The notes: generated by a model from the sequence alone, not told the origin. DNA of 64,000 bases from Haliclona indistincta (GCA_964017065.1 OZ024788.1:2217021-2281020); one strand, 5' to 3'. Positions 21,041-31,880 are shown, counted from the stretch's first letter. Program-made: numbers and translations.

Positions 21041-22591
21041 TTATTCACTACCACTGCTGTCACTGTTAACACAGCTTGGTCCTGAATCTTCGCGGGTCGA
21101 TTGTGAAACTGGTGGTGAATCAAGCAGTGTATCGTCTGGAGGAGAATCAGTTTGAGGGAAATCTTCTCCCAGTAAAGCGTCTTGAGATAGAGTTGTGCCT
21201 GGAGCATTTGAAGTTGCATTAGAAGCTAGTTTTGCTTTTTTGGAAGGTGTCTGGCTTGAACTCGTCTGAGAACGTTTTCGTGACATGTTATCTTTAGGAT
21301 CTTGCAGTTGTCTTTTACTTTGATGAGCATTTTGTGCTGGCACTATATTCGTTGGCTGAGAATTAGTTCTTCTTGTTTGTTTGTGTGAACGCTTTGCACC
21401 CTTTGCAGAAGATGAAGGAAAAGGAATAGATGAATAGTTTGGAGGTAGAGACAGAGAAACACTTGTGCTTGAAGTTGAACGTTTACATTTTGTTGACCTC
21501 TCTTGTGATTGTTCAGGAGCTGAAGTGGTATGGCTTGGTCCAGGTACTGTATTTGGGATTGCAGATGACTTTGATGATAGTGGATTGGCTCTAGCTGCTT
21601 GTGGCGGAGTAGGATGATGAGAGGTGTGGCTAGGCCTTTGTACCAAAAAAGGCTTGTTCACTATTGTTGCCGATTGTTGTGAATTTGTTTGTGTTCTTGG
21701 CTGGTTATTGGAAATCATCCTACTGTTAGGAGAACAGTTTACACTCATTACAAGTGAACGGCAAGAAGGGAGTAGAAAAGTGTAGCTTGGAGCAGGCTGA
21801 CTCATAGTTGGTAAAGATGATGGATGTGCAGTTTGGTCAGCTTCTTGTTGCTGGATTCTTACTGCTAGTGATGTAGCTAGTGATGGCTGCATGCTGTTCA
21901 TGTAACTTGTATTGTTGAGGAATGGTGTTGGTCTATGAGCAGAGCTTGTGCTTTGATCATGCTCATTTGCTTGTATCGGAAAGGATGGAGAAGTGTCCAT
22001 TGGTTCTTCCTCTGAAAAGGTTTCATCTTCATATCTGAATGCCATGTAGACTGCGTATGCATAGCAACCTTTTGTTGTTGTTGCTTCAGTAGAGAATGTC
22101 TCATTGACCACTCTTGGGTCATAATGAGAGAGACGGTAGTGATGGAGGAGCTGTTGTTCCATAGCTAGTGCAAAGTGTTCTTGATGTACTTGACTGCATC
22201 TCTCTGGCATTGTCTCTCTAGTAATGGCACCCAGTACCACTAATCCATCTCTACCATAGTCTTGCTTCTTATGGTCCTGCCAACGACTGCTGATACCATT
22301 CTTCTTCCATGTGTGGTGCTTGAGTGGGTCAAACTTCAAGTATCCTCCTCCTGGCTTCTTCCTTAGCAGAATATAAGTCTTACCGATGTATATCTTGGCT
22401 ATTGTTCTTTCTGATTGTAGCTCAAGCTCTCTTACAGTGTCCTCTAGTTGTGCTATCAGCTTCTGCTTGATGTCCTCTGTTTCTCTCTGTCCTGATAGGT
22501 CAGCTGGATTGAAGGAGTAGTTTCTAACAGCTCCTGTACACAACAGTTTGAAGTCAGCTCCTCCCTGGGTTGTTTTATTGACAACAGACAT
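21041..22591 (-). CDS. GIY-YIG-like domain protein, tail truncated before SIM
   Basis: 516 aa from MSVVNKTTQGG. The complete domain is present: NYSFNPADL, insert, IYIGKTYILLRK, W..GISSRWQDH, DGLVVLGAITR, ALAMEQQLLHHY, VVNETFSTE and AVYMAFRY. The Ser/Pro-rich tail is closest to that of 23654-25189 (shared QQEADQTAHPSSLPTMSQPA). It ends at VNSDSSGSE with a stop. The next few codons of the ancestral tail (SEPSNSDSETN) survive in another frame just downstream, so a small deletion removed the SIM-like segment and shifted the frame. The enzyme-like part is intact but the terminal motif is lost. Confidence 0.72.
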   Translation of the reverse strand: MSVVNKTTQGGADFKLLCTGAVRNYSFNPADLSGQRETEDIKQKLIAQLEDTVRELELQSERTIAKIYIGKTYILLRKKPGGGYLKFDPLKHHTWKKNGISSRWQDHKKQDYGRDGLVVLGAITRETMPERCSQVHQEHFALAMEQQLLHHYRLSHYDPRVVNETFSTEATTTKGCYAYAVYMAFRYEDETFSEEEPMDTSPSFPIQANEHDQSTSSAHRPTPFLNNTSYMNSMQPSLATSLAVRIQQQEADQTAHPSSLPTMSQPAPSYTFLLPSCRSLVMSVNCSPNSRMISNNQPRTQTNSQQSATIVNKPFLVQRPSHTSHHPTPPQAARANPLSSKSSAIPNTVPGPSHTTSAPEQSQERSTKCKRSTSSTSVSLSLPPNYSSIPFPSSSAKGAKRSHKQTRRTNSQPTNIVPAQNAHQSKRQLQDPKDNMSRKRSQTSSSQTPSKKAKLASNATSNAPGTTLSQDALLGEDFPQTDSPPDDTLLDSPPVSQSTREDSGPSCVNSDSSGSE

Positions 22592-23653
22592 GGCACAGCA
22601 GTTCAGTAAGAGTCTACGCAAACTATGAATTTGACACTTCCTTTCTCCTTTGGCTCTAGATTCTGTGTACTTGTACTCTTACAAGTATTATTATAGGGCA
22701 GTATACTTGACTGTGGTTTGAGTGTGGCTGTGTAGTCAATGTCCATCTATAGCACTACATAAACATGAACTACATAAACTACACTTCCATGTGGTTATGT
22801 ACCTCAGTGACAAATGTATAGTATTGTATACTATAGCACTGTATGCTTTCTGTTTGTGAGTCTCTTGACTGCAATAAAGTACATAGTTGGCTGAATGATA
22901 ATTCATTGCTATGTGATGTAGAATACATTATATTGGAGAGATAGATTGTTTAGAATAACGTGAAGACATTAGCTGTATAAACTGTGTGTTGACTATAGCT
23001 ATGAGTAGAGATATAGCTGACAGTGTATACTGTTTGACTACTGTGAATAGTTTGAACTACAATTTAAAAATAACAATCTTGCTTACAACTTGGTTGAACT
23101 GAAAGTTTGTCTACATCTGGTCTTCATAAAGATCTTTTTAATCTTCATTTGTTAGATCAATTACATCAGGTTTTGTTTTAAATATAATTGTAGCTTGCTC
23201 TGGCTCTTGTAGACTAGCTAATTTTTGAATATCTGATTGATTTCGAAAATCGTACTGTTTTGCTCGACAGATGAAATTCTCGATTTAAAAGCATTGTCTG
23301 TCGTTTGTGAAACGAATGCTATTAATAGTAGGATCTGTGTAATTGATAGTGTCTGGAGGAGTAGATATCCGAGGAGAACCTTGTGATTTTGAAATATCCA
23401 CTGGCTGTGTATACGTGTCATTGTCTTATTGTCATTATAAACTAGTGATTTAAGCCTCATGCCTTGGGTTGAATCTGACTAAACTATTGCTATTAACCTA
23501 TGTATGTACGTACGTCAGTACACTGTCTGTTTAAAAATTCTATCAACATAATAAAAATTAATACTAATTTTGTGACTATTAAAGTTACTAGGAGGGACTC
23601 ACTGCCCATACAGTATTATACAACTTCAGTTTTTTTTCTTTTGGGTATGCTAG
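22592..23653. repeat. Family spacer, copy 5
   Basis: Collinear with the other spacers, somewhat more diverged (for example extra tgtatagtattgtatac). It ends with the conserved actaggagggactcactgccca block. No gene is seen. Confidence 0.7.
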
Positions 23654-25189
23654 CTAATTATCTGTGTCAGAGTCACTATCAGAAGAGAGTAGTTGTGAAG
23701 GCTCAGATTTATCATCTAATATCACGATTGGTGAAGATGCACTACCAGTGCTGTCACTGTTAACATAGCTTGGTCCTGAATCTTCGCGGGTCGATTGTGA
23801 AACTGGTGGTGAATCAAGCAATGAATCATCTGGAGGTGAATCAGTTCTCGGTAAAGTGTCTCGAGATAGAGATGCGTTGCTTGGGCCTGGAGCATTTGAA
23901 GTTGCATTAGAAGCTAGTTTCGGTCTTTTAGGAGGTGTCTGGCTTGAACTTGTCTGAGAACGTTTTCGTGACATTTTATCTTTAGGATCTTGCAGTAGTC
24001 TTTTACTTTGATGAGCATTTTGTGCTGGCACTGTATTCAATGGCTGAGAATTAGTTCTTCCTGTTTGTTTGTGTGAACGCTTTGCACCCTTTGCAGGAGA
24101 AGATGAAGGACAAGGAATAGACAGAGAAACACTTGGGCTTGAAGTTGAGCTCCTTACAGAAAGAGGTGGAATGTTGGGAGGTTGAGACAGAGAAACACTT
24201 GTGCTTGAAGTTGAATGTTTACGTTTCGTTGACCTCTTTTGTGATTGTTCAGGACCTGAACTGGTATGGCTTGGTCCAGGTACTGTCTTCGGGATTGCAG
24301 ATAACTTTGGATTGGCTCTGGCTGCTTGTGGCGAAGTAGGATAGTGAGAGGTGTGGCTAGGCCTTTGTACCAGAAGAGACTTGTTCACTATTGTTGCCGA
24401 TTGTTGTGAATTTGTTTTTGTTCTTGGCTGGTTATTGGACATCATCCTACTGTTAGGAGAACGGTTTACACTCATTACAAGTGGACGGCAAGAAGGGAGA
24501 ACTGAAGTGTAGCTCGGAGCAGGCTGACTCATAGTTGGTAAAGATGATGGATGTGTAGTTTGGTCAGCTTCTTGTTGCTGGATTCTTACTGCACGAGCTG
24601 CTCGTGGTGGTGTTGTGGATAGTTGAGGAGAATCTCCACTTGCTTCTTCATATCTGAAGGCCATGTAGACTGCATATGCATGGTAGTTGTATTGAGCAAG
24701 ATGTCCAGTAGTGAATGTTTCGTTTACAAATCTTGGATCAGGATGAGCAAGACGGTAATGATGGAGGAGCTTTTGTTCCATAGCTAGTGCAAGTTGTTCT
24801 TGAGACATTGTAGACCCCTCAGGCACGTTATCCCTTGTAACTGCACACAGAACCACCAAACCATCTCTGCCATAATCTTGTCCATGGTGGCTATGCCAGC
24901 GACTACTAATACCAGCCATTCTCCAGGTATTGGGATTCATACAGCTAAATGGCACAAATCCTCCACGTGGTGTCCTCCTGCGTGGAATATACGTCTTTCC
25001 AATGTATATCTTGGCTATCCTCCTGCCTGAACAGCGCTCTAGTTCTCTAACCGTCCTCTTCACTTGTGCTATCAGTGTCTGCTCCATACTGCTGATGGGT
25101 GTGCCTATCCCTACATCCACTAGATTGAAGGAGTAGCCTCTGACACTTCCTGTACACAGTTGACTGAATTCAACTCTACCATTGTTCAT
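23654..25189 (-). CDS. GIY-YIG-like domain protein with complete SIM tail
   Basis: 511 aa, single open exon, ATG start MNNGRVEFSQLC. The domain is complete: GYSFNLVDV 18-26, insert, IAKIYIGKTYIPRR, W..AGISSRWHSHH, DGLVVLCAVTR, ALAMEQKLLHHY, FVNETFTTG and AVYMAFRY. The tail holds QQ and Ser/Pro blocks, basic patches (AKGAKRSHKQ, SRKRSQ, PPKRPKL) resembling nuclear import signals, and DSLLDSPP. It ends with SSPIVILDDKSEPSQ and SSDSDSDTDN, a good SUMO-interacting pattern with a downstream Ser-Asp cluster of casein-kinase-2 type. This is the cleanest full-length reference for the long-tailed class. It is likely nuclear, by inference. Confidence 0.75.
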   Translation of the reverse strand: MNNGRVEFSQLCTGSVRGYSFNLVDVGIGTPISSMEQTLIAQVKRTVRELERCSGRRIAKIYIGKTYIPRRRTPRGGFVPFSCMNPNTWRMAGISSRWHSHHGQDYGRDGLVVLCAVTRDNVPEGSTMSQEQLALAMEQKLLHHYRLAHPDPRFVNETFTTGHLAQYNYHAYAVYMAFRYEEASGDSPQLSTTPPRAARAVRIQQQEADQTTHPSSLPTMSQPAPSYTSVLPSCRPLVMSVNRSPNSRMMSNNQPRTKTNSQQSATIVNKSLLVQRPSHTSHYPTSPQAARANPKLSAIPKTVPGPSHTSSGPEQSQKRSTKRKHSTSSTSVSLSQPPNIPPLSVRSSTSSPSVSLSIPCPSSSPAKGAKRSHKQTGRTNSQPLNTVPAQNAHQSKRLLQDPKDKMSRKRSQTSSSQTPPKRPKLASNATSNAPGPSNASLSRDTLPRTDSPPDDSLLDSPPVSQSTREDSGPSYVNSDSTGSASSPIVILDDKSEPSQLLSSDSDSDTDN

Positions 25190-25765
25190 GGCTGATCTTG
25201 AGGAGTCGAAGTGTTTTACTCTCGAACGAATGGGCTTGCTGTAAACTAACGTGAAGACACTAGCTGTATAAACTGTGTGTGGGCTTGAGCTATGAATAGT
25301 AGTAGCCGGCGGTCTTTAGCAGAGTCTTGAATCTAATTAAGCTGCTCTTTAGTTATTTTATAGCAACAATTAACACATCAGGACCAACATAACAGTAACC
25401 ATAGTAACCAATATTCAGCTGTTGAACAGATTGAACAAGAAATAGGAATCAGCATAATCAATCAGAAATATAGATACTAAGTTATATTATGCTAAATCTT
25501 TTCAGTACCAGTTGTAGCTAAATCAGACACAAATAAACATTTAAAAGCATTTTGTATAACATAAACCAGAAAATAAAACTCTATATTAAATCCAACACTG
25601 TACATGTATGAAATAAGTGCTAGACTGACAGAACAAGCTGTAATGAGTTTGCTAACATATCCAGTTTTCTTGTTCATGGTGTGTCTATGTTTCATTCTGG
25701 CTATTCCTCTTGTGCTTATCTTCAGTAGGGATTATTCTAATGCTCATAGCTTGTATGGTGTAGTG
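25190..25765. other. Intergenic, nothing recognised
   Basis: Upstream region of the gene at 23654-25189. A short stretch (gtgaagacactagctgtataaactgtgtgt) is spacer-like; the rest is A+T-rich without a supported feature. Confidence 0.4.
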
Positions 25766-26875
25766 TCAGCTTTTGGGAGAGTCCGTGTTCGTTTGTCTGA
25801 ATTTTTTGGGTACAGGAGGCAATTCACCATCACTATCTGAATCACTGTCTGATGACGTGATGATCTCACAGCTGTCTTGTGTCTGCATAAGATTGTCATG
25901 AGTAGGTGATTGATAAGAGGTGTGGCTTGGTCCTGGCGCTGTAGAACGCGACATGGAGGTGACGGAAACTGTTGCAAGAGAACAAGCTGTGTTGCTAGGC
26001 TTTGATCTTTGGTTCACTTTTGGATTAGAGTTTGCTTGGGTTTTTAGCTGGTTATTACTGGATAGTGATCCCTCAGGAAAATAGGTATTTGAAGGAGGAT
26101 GGGTATGATCAGGTGGGGATCGTTTGTGTGTCTTTCTTGTAGAAGGAGGAGTTGTAGATTGTGGTGGAATACAGCTCGAGACTGGTGGCGATACGGTTGG
26201 TTGTAGATTAGCTCCTTGGTTAGTAAGAGTTGACTGTCCAGTAGTAACAGGAAGCTTTAGTTGAGAAGTTGAAGAAAAAGGAGTAGTTATAGGTGGAGAC
26301 ATGCTAGGTAATAGTTGACACTGTGTCCTTTTGACGTCCTTTTTTGATAGGAGGTGGTGTGGCTTGGTCCTGGTGCTAGCTACTTTAGGAAGGGGCGTAG
26401 TGCGTGTGCCAGAAACTTGGTATGAAGAGCTTGCAAGTTTATGAGGAATGTGGCTATTCTTAGATACCATGGCTGGGCTGACAGTGTTCGTCGTGGGTTG
26501 TGAATTTGCTTGTGTTTCTAACTGGGTGCTAAAACCATGTGGGCAGTGGCGTATCTAGGGGGGGTGCTCAGGGTGCTCCAGCACCCCCCTTAAACTAGAG
26601 ATATTAATATTCATAAAGTAGCAGGCTACTGGCTAACCTAACCTCAGGCTCTAAGCTCTATAGCTTCATCGAAGAATCCATGATCGAGTGCCGTACAGTT
26701 CTAAATAACGCACACTGTACCAATTATTACACGCAAAATAAACGAAAATTAATTGATAATGAATAATTAATTAGCAAAATTTTCGCGCGCTCATATTCAG
26801 CACCCCCTTCTACCAAATCCTAGATACGCCACTGAGTATTGGGACTAGGTGCTCCTTCCTTGGATGGGCTGCTGG
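25766..26875 (-). pseudogene. Tail remnant split by a hAT-like MITE
   Basis: One frame from about 26543 down to 25766 reads a family-type Ser/Pro tail: TQANSQPTTNT upstream, then SMSRSTAPGPSHTS, and finally CEIITSSDSDSDSDGELPPVPKKFRQ, close to the end of 17642-19474. Upstream it runs into the inverted-repeat element at 26544-26834. Beyond that, SSPSKEGAPSPNT may continue the tail. No GIY-YIG-like motif is found. It is a domain-less remnant, or a 3' exon whose partner is lost. Confidence 0.55.
26544..26834. mobile_element. hAT-like MITE
   Basis: Ends cagtggcgtatctagg and inverse cctagatacgccactg, with further internal pairing (gcaccccc). CAGNGGCGTA-type termini are typical of hAT-derived short elements (established pattern). 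No clean 8-bp target duplication is visible. Confidence 0.7.
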
Positions 26876-27513
26876 TATGTGACTATTTATGTACGCACAG
26901 AGATAGAACTTATCGGGAATTCCCTTTAGGACTAAGAAACAATGCACATGCATGGGTTATACAATGAAAATCCTTAATGCACTTCGTTGTCAAAGCACAA
27001 ACGCATGTGTCCAGCATGCTGCAACAACACAAAATTGCTGGCATGGTTTTGCACTTTTGACTCATAATTGTAATTGTGAGACCAGTCTGTATATAGTTGT
27101 ACCTGTAACTTGCGTGAATAAATACAATAATATTGGAATAGAGCATGAACGTGTGTTATGTACCAAATTAATCCTTACAGTGAGACCTTTCACTTGATAC
27201 CAAACTCAAAAGCCTGTCTAACCTAATGGGTGGGGCACTTATCATCGGACATTAAAATTAATTATGCATAGAGGTCAAAAAAGCTCAAATTTGAGATAAA
27301 GCCCTGTTGAGATAATTATATCTAAATATGTTCTCAACAGTAGCTAGTACTTGTAACAGAAAAGCAAACGAGTACATAGCCTCAGTTCTATTTATTGCAA
27401 TCTGTATACATAACACACCCATATTGGGTGGAAATGACGTCATTTTTAGATAGTTAAAAAAATCGGTGGAATGATAGTTCATCATTATTATGCTCTTGAA
27501 AGAGACTTGGCAT
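26876..27513. other. Intergenic, nothing recognised
   Basis: A+T-rich 3' flank of the gene at 27514. A short match near 26985-27020 (caaagcacaaacgcatgtgtccag) resembles 16655-16685, suggesting an old dispersed repeat. Confidence 0.35.
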
Positions 27514-28893
27514 CTAAGCGGTTGATTGAGGTCTTATTGGAGGACTTTTGTGTCTTGATTTTTTAGCTACACTCGTCAATTCAGGGCCCGAGTCACTATC
27601 AGAAGAGGTACGATGTAGCGGATAAGTTTGAATTCTAAATTGTTTGGGTGAACTAACATGATCATTAGACTCAGAGTCACGTTCTCTTGGTGAAGAAATA
27701 CTCCGTCTAGCATATTTCAAGGAGGCGTGTGTTGAATGTGTTGCTCCCTGTGACAAGTCAAGTGATTTATGGCTTAGTGGTGGATTATCTGAAGTATCGT
27801 CAAGTAATGAATCATCTGGTTTTGAGTCATCTTGTGGAGGACCTTCTCCTAATATGCCTTCATTGTCTATCTTGTCTATTCCTGTTGCAAGGTTGGTAGT
27901 TATAGACTCACGAGGAGGGTCACTTTGTGCTGTTGATGAAATTTCAATTTGAGGTTTTGCTGCAGTTTCTTCACTGTCGTAACTAAAGCCTATACAATTG
28001 CCACATGAAATAGGGAGCGCATAATATACTTCTTGTGCTGATTTTCTTCTTTCTTCCTCTAAAAACCCCTTTAATGTATCTTCTGTGGTTTTCTGCTCAG
28101 ATGCATGTTCTTTTCTTGTCTGTTTTTCATCTCGCTCTTCGTGTCCTTTTCCTTTCGTCTCTTCTGGTTCTTTCTTTTTCTTTTCTTGTTCTTTCTTGCA
28201 CTTTTCTTTTTCTCGCTGATTTGCCTTCTTTTCTCTTAATTCACTTTCTGGCGGTAGAAACGCAAAGGTCATGTAGATCACAGCTGCATAATGATTTGGT
28301 TTAGGAATGGAGCGTGTTAGATCAAGCTCAGGATTATCTGAATAAACACTGATGGATAGTTCACTGAAACTTTTAGTGTGTGGGGATCTGCTTCCCTCAT
28401 CAAATGTCTTGTTTATCAAGATCTTCCTGGCATCAAAGATCTGGAAGTGATGGATGAGTCTCTGTTCCATAGCAATTGCAAGGAATTCTTGAGATCTTCG
28501 TGAGCCAGCGGGCAGGTCATCTCTAGTGAAGACACACAGAACCACCAACCCATCTTTAGCATGATCAGCATTTCGTTTATTTTTTTTTTCCAGAGATGTG
28601 TGGTCCTCCCAACGGGCTTTAATACCATTTTTTATCCATGTTTCAGGATCTAAACGGTTGAAGGGTTGTCCTACTGCCTTGTCAACAAAAGTCTTTCCGA
28701 TATACATCAATTCTATCTCCCTGCCTGATTTATCCTCTATCATGTGTATTGCATCATTCACTTGTCTGACTAGATTCTCCTCCATTTTGACTTTATCTCT
28801 GTTTGACTGAGAAATGTCAATGAGATGATGATAACAACGTGCTCCTTCATACTCTTTCAGGTCTTTTAAAGCAAATGGATCTCTTGCTGCCAT
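27514..28893 (-). CDS. GIY-YIG-like protein with Lys/Glu-rich tail
   Basis: 459 aa, single exon, start MAARDPFALKDL. Divergent member: first motif CYHHLIDIS, helical insert MEENLVRQVNDAIHMIED, ELMYIGKTF, W..NGIKARWEDH, DGLVVLCVFTR, Glu helix AIAMEQRLIHHF, ILINKTFDEG and closing strand AVIYMTFAF. All predicted catalytic positions are kept. An extra segment FSELSISVYSDNPELDLTRS between the Asn motif and the last strand is shared with 32964-34115, so these two form a subgroup. The tail has a highly charged KKEQEKKKKEPEE stretch (likely helix), a CGNC pair, a DDSLLDDTS acidic patch and SSDSDSGPELTSVAKKSR near the end, echoing the Ser-Asp end of the long-tailed class. Confidence 0.75.
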   Translation of the reverse strand: MAARDPFALKDLKEYEGARCYHHLIDISQSNRDKVKMEENLVRQVNDAIHMIEDKSGREIELMYIGKTFVDKAVGQPFNRLDPETWIKNGIKARWEDHTSLEKKNKRNADHAKDGLVVLCVFTRDDLPAGSRRSQEFLAIAMEQRLIHHFQIFDARKILINKTFDEGSRSPHTKSFSELSISVYSDNPELDLTRSIPKPNHYAAVIYMTFAFLPPESELREKKANQREKEKCKKEQEKKKKEPEETKGKGHEERDEKQTRKEHASEQKTTEDTLKGFLEEERRKSAQEVYYALPISCGNCIGFSYDSEETAAKPQIEISSTAQSDPPRESITTNLATGIDKIDNEGILGEGPPQDDSKPDDSLLDDTSDNPPLSHKSLDLSQGATHSTHASLKYARRSISSPRERDSESNDHVSSPKQFRIQTYPLHRTSSDSDSGPELTSVAKKSRHKSPPIRPQSTA

Positions 28894-29445
28894 CGTGACT
28901 GCCTTGTACTAAGACTACGCTTACAACTGACAAAGCGTTGGTTGTACTAGAATTTATTGTGGGATTTGCGTTGTGTATATCATTATGTTATTCATAACAG
29001 CCTAATATGGGCACAAATTATTCTCTCTTCGAACCACACCTTATGGTCACAAGGAGTGATGAATAGACAAACAAAGATAGCCTCGTTTCTGGACCACACT
29101 TTTCTACATTTACGTCTTAAAAAATCTTCATGCTCAGCAGTCGTTGAATGAAGACTAGATTGGTGTTTAAGCTAGATCAGTTGTGTGTGCGAGCTATTAA
29201 TTTTATATGACAGGCAGACATGTTCACTTAGCTACGTCCAGAGATGTGATGCTTTTATATCTCACACTACACTGTGTCCTGTTTCACCCTGCTTATACTC
29301 GTCGTATAACTAGTGCATTCCATTTACTGGGAGTAAGCCTGGTCTTGATTTGTGGACATGATTATTATGTGAAGCAAAACATGTTTGTACGACCGTCATT
29401 GCTGATGCATGTACACTTAAGCTCCTTTAGGTACTTTGTGATTAT
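28894..29445. other. Intergenic, nothing recognised
   Basis: Upstream of the preceding gene. No conserved spacer, exon or clear repeat is seen. Confidence 0.35.
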
Positions 29446-30190
29446 TATGCCTCGGTGGGCGGAGCCACGAGGCATACAGTAGTTCGTTTGTTTGTCAGTT
29501 TGTCAGTCAGTCAGTCATTCCGTCTGTTACTTCAGTTTTGCGGCGCACGCTGAACGCCGAGCCCTGAAACTAGCAATGCAAGTAGAACTCGATATTATCT
29601 CGCTTTTCAACATTTGAAACTTGTATACGAAGCTTCGTTCTCGAGTTATGGCGTGATTTGCTTACTTTGTTTACCGTTGCTGGCGATCTAGGGTTCTCCA
29701 AAGGCAAAGCTGTCCACAGTTGACTGCCTAGAAGCTGATAGGTTAGAATTTTACTACAGGATAGCAGCGCAGGTTCAGAGAAATCGTGTAAGCAAGCTAT
29801 GGAAGCTATCTAGCTCGTGGTATGCGTGTGCTGTGCTAAACACTGTAGACACGCCCTGTTGAATTGTGGTTAGCACTGATTGGCTTCTGATTGCATAACT
29901 AAAGCACTGCCGCATTGTGATTGCTGTACAGAAATCCTTTATACATGCATCTGCAGTTGCTTGTTTGTGGAATGGTGGCTAGTTACTGTACAGGAATTGT
30001 GCTATAGCTTGTATAATAGGTGGAGTTTACTGTAGCTAGTCCTGCTGTGTACTTGCTTATGGTGTTAGTAAAAGCTGGATACCATTTGCTCTATATTATT
30101 TGTCAGACAAAATTTTAAATTACTTTTTTTATTGTATAATTATGTGAAATTGTGGCATTCCACCGAGGCATCTGCACCTTTGGTGCTTAT
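29446..30190. mobile_element. Non-coding element, copy 1 (tatgcctcggtggg family)
   Basis: Starts tatgcctcggtgggcggagc, ends caccgaggcatctgcacctt plus tggtgcttat. A longer copy lies at 57769-59290 with the same ends and collinear internal blocks (gctgaaact.gcaat.ca.gtaga.ctcgat; atggcgtgatttgct). CCTCGG and CCGAGG at the ends form short inverted termini. No ORF is seen. Confidence 0.7.
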
Positions 30191-30669
30191 ATTTTTCATT
30201 ATTGTACCCCATGTACACTCTTCTGACTCTGGACATTATTAATTTTATCAATATTTATTCACAACTAATACACTGCATGATATAGGCTTAAAAGTGTTGC
30301 TGCAAGTGCAAGAATGAACACTTATTGTCTGCTTATTGTACAAAGTTACGAACTTATGATGTAGGTTTAAGTGACAGAGATTGTGTTTGACAGTGCTACT
30401 TATACTTATATTTAATAATCTTTTAGCCTTGCGTCTCGTTTTCTTCTCTTGGAAAATCATTTGGTTCATTTTGCACTTCATTTGAGCGTGGTGAATCAAG
30501 TAGTGTAGGGTCTCGTGGTGAATTACTGCGCGGAGGACTTTTTCCTAGTAACGATTCATTTTCTATTGCATCTTCTTCTCTTGGAAAGGAATCATATTCC
30601 TGTTTTGAACTGGCTGGTGATTTATACTTTTTGAATAATCTTTTTCTAATGAGCCGTCTTCTATTTCAT

Positions 30670-31145
30670 CTTAGAGTATAGCTCAATGTTATTGACCAAT
30701 CAGATTTACTAGATCCGAGGATCTATTTGCTGTAGAGACCATCCGCGAACGGATAGAGTCCATCCGCGAACAGATAGAGTCCTTCCGCGAACAGATAGAC
30801 CACAGTTTGCTTAGTGAGAGTGCATTCATAACAAGCCATAAAAATTGTTATTACAAGAACACGTGATGTGAGGCTTGTACACGTGTGAGCGTGAGTGAGT
30901 TCCAGAACAAACTTCTTGTTGCGTCAGAAAACCACTAGCAGACGCGAAAGCGATGGCGGAAGGACGGTAGGAGCCGAGACAGAGTACCAGCAAGGTGTAA
31001 CAAGACACGGAAAGCCGTTTAGCGACGTACTCTAGCTAAACTCGCATGTGTTTTCCCATCGCTGAAGTAAGGCCGTGTTCTTTACAAAACATTTGCGCAG
31101 CGTCGAAAATTCCTTGTTGGATAGCAACGGTTGCTATACTCTAAG
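30670..31145. mobile_element. Foldback element with TIR cttagagtatagc
   Basis: Left end cttagagtatagc and right end gctatactctaag are inverted copies. A short tandem array (about three units of atccgcgaacrgatagag) lies near the left end. It is inserted between the domain and tail of a broken family gene. No coding sequence is seen. Confidence 0.65.
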
Positions 31146-31147
31146 CC

Positions 31148-31288
31148 GGTTAGAGACCTCGGCCAACGGGATCTACGCGGTATAGAAACCCTCGCGTCGC
31201 CATAGAACCCTCGCGCTACGCGCTCGTGTTCTATATGGCTTCCTCGGGTTTCTATACCGCGTAGATCCCTTGGCCTCGGTCTCTAACC
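31148..31288. mobile_element. 141-bp foldback MITE, copy 3
   Basis: Same length and core as copies at 3111 and 3973: ends ggttagagacctcggcc and inverse, inner arms gggatctacgcggtatagaa. Abuts the foldback element at 30670-31145 with 2 bp between. Confidence 0.85.
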
Positions 31289-31880
31289 TATACTTTTGCT
31301 CTTGGGAAGTCACTTTGGTCATTTTGAGCATTTTGAGCATTTGCTTTTGTTTCTTCTTATGTGAAGGCTATGTAAACTCCATATGCTGTGGGTTGTGTTC
31401 TGAAAGGTTTCCAGTAGTGAATATCTCATTGACAACTCCTGTTTCAGGATGATCAAAGAGGTAGTGATCAAGGAGCCTTCGTTCCATAGCTTGTGCAAGA
31501 TCTTCTTGAGACATTTGAGATCTATTGGACACTGTCTCCTTTGTAATAGCACACAGAACTACTAGGCCATCACAACCATAATTCTGTCTGTGATGGTCAC
31601 GCCAACGATTTCTAATACCAGTCATTCTCCAAGTGTTGGGATCGAGACAGTTAAGTGACATGTATCTTTTTCCTACTGCCTTCTTCCGTGGAATATAAGT
31701 TTTCCCAATGTAGATCTTGGCTATTCTTTGCTTTGAAAGGCGATTTAGTTCTTTAACAGTGCTATCCAGTTGTGCTATCAGCATCTGCTCCATTCTGCTT
31801 CTAGATATACATTTTCCTAGATCCACTAGATTGAAAGAGTATCCTCTAACGCGAAGTTGGCTGAATTCTTCGCTGTCCAT

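Larger units (their letters stand above)
30432..31880 (-). pseudogene. GIY-YIG-like gene broken by nested elements
   Basis: From an ATG at 31880 the domain reads MDSEEFSQLRVRGYSFNLVDL, insert, IAKIYIGKTYIPRK, W..TGIRNRWRDHH, DGLVVLCAITK, helix AQAMERRLLDHY (Glu kept) and VVNEIFTTG. The frame then shifts: the closing strand AYGVYIAF is in a neighbouring frame and meets a stop. Shortly after DFPRAKV the sequence is cut by a 141-bp MITE and a foldback element. On the far side (about 30432-30660) a family-type tail continues: SPASSKQEYDSF, NESLLGKSPP, DPTLLDSPRS, ending ENETQG. The parts make one disrupted gene. The 5' domain alone could still be translated (about 170 aa). Confidence 0.7.

Noticed and set aside
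25604..25840. Plus-strand small membrane-like open frame
   Set aside because: It overlaps the end of a tail remnant on the other strand and has no initiation or splice support.
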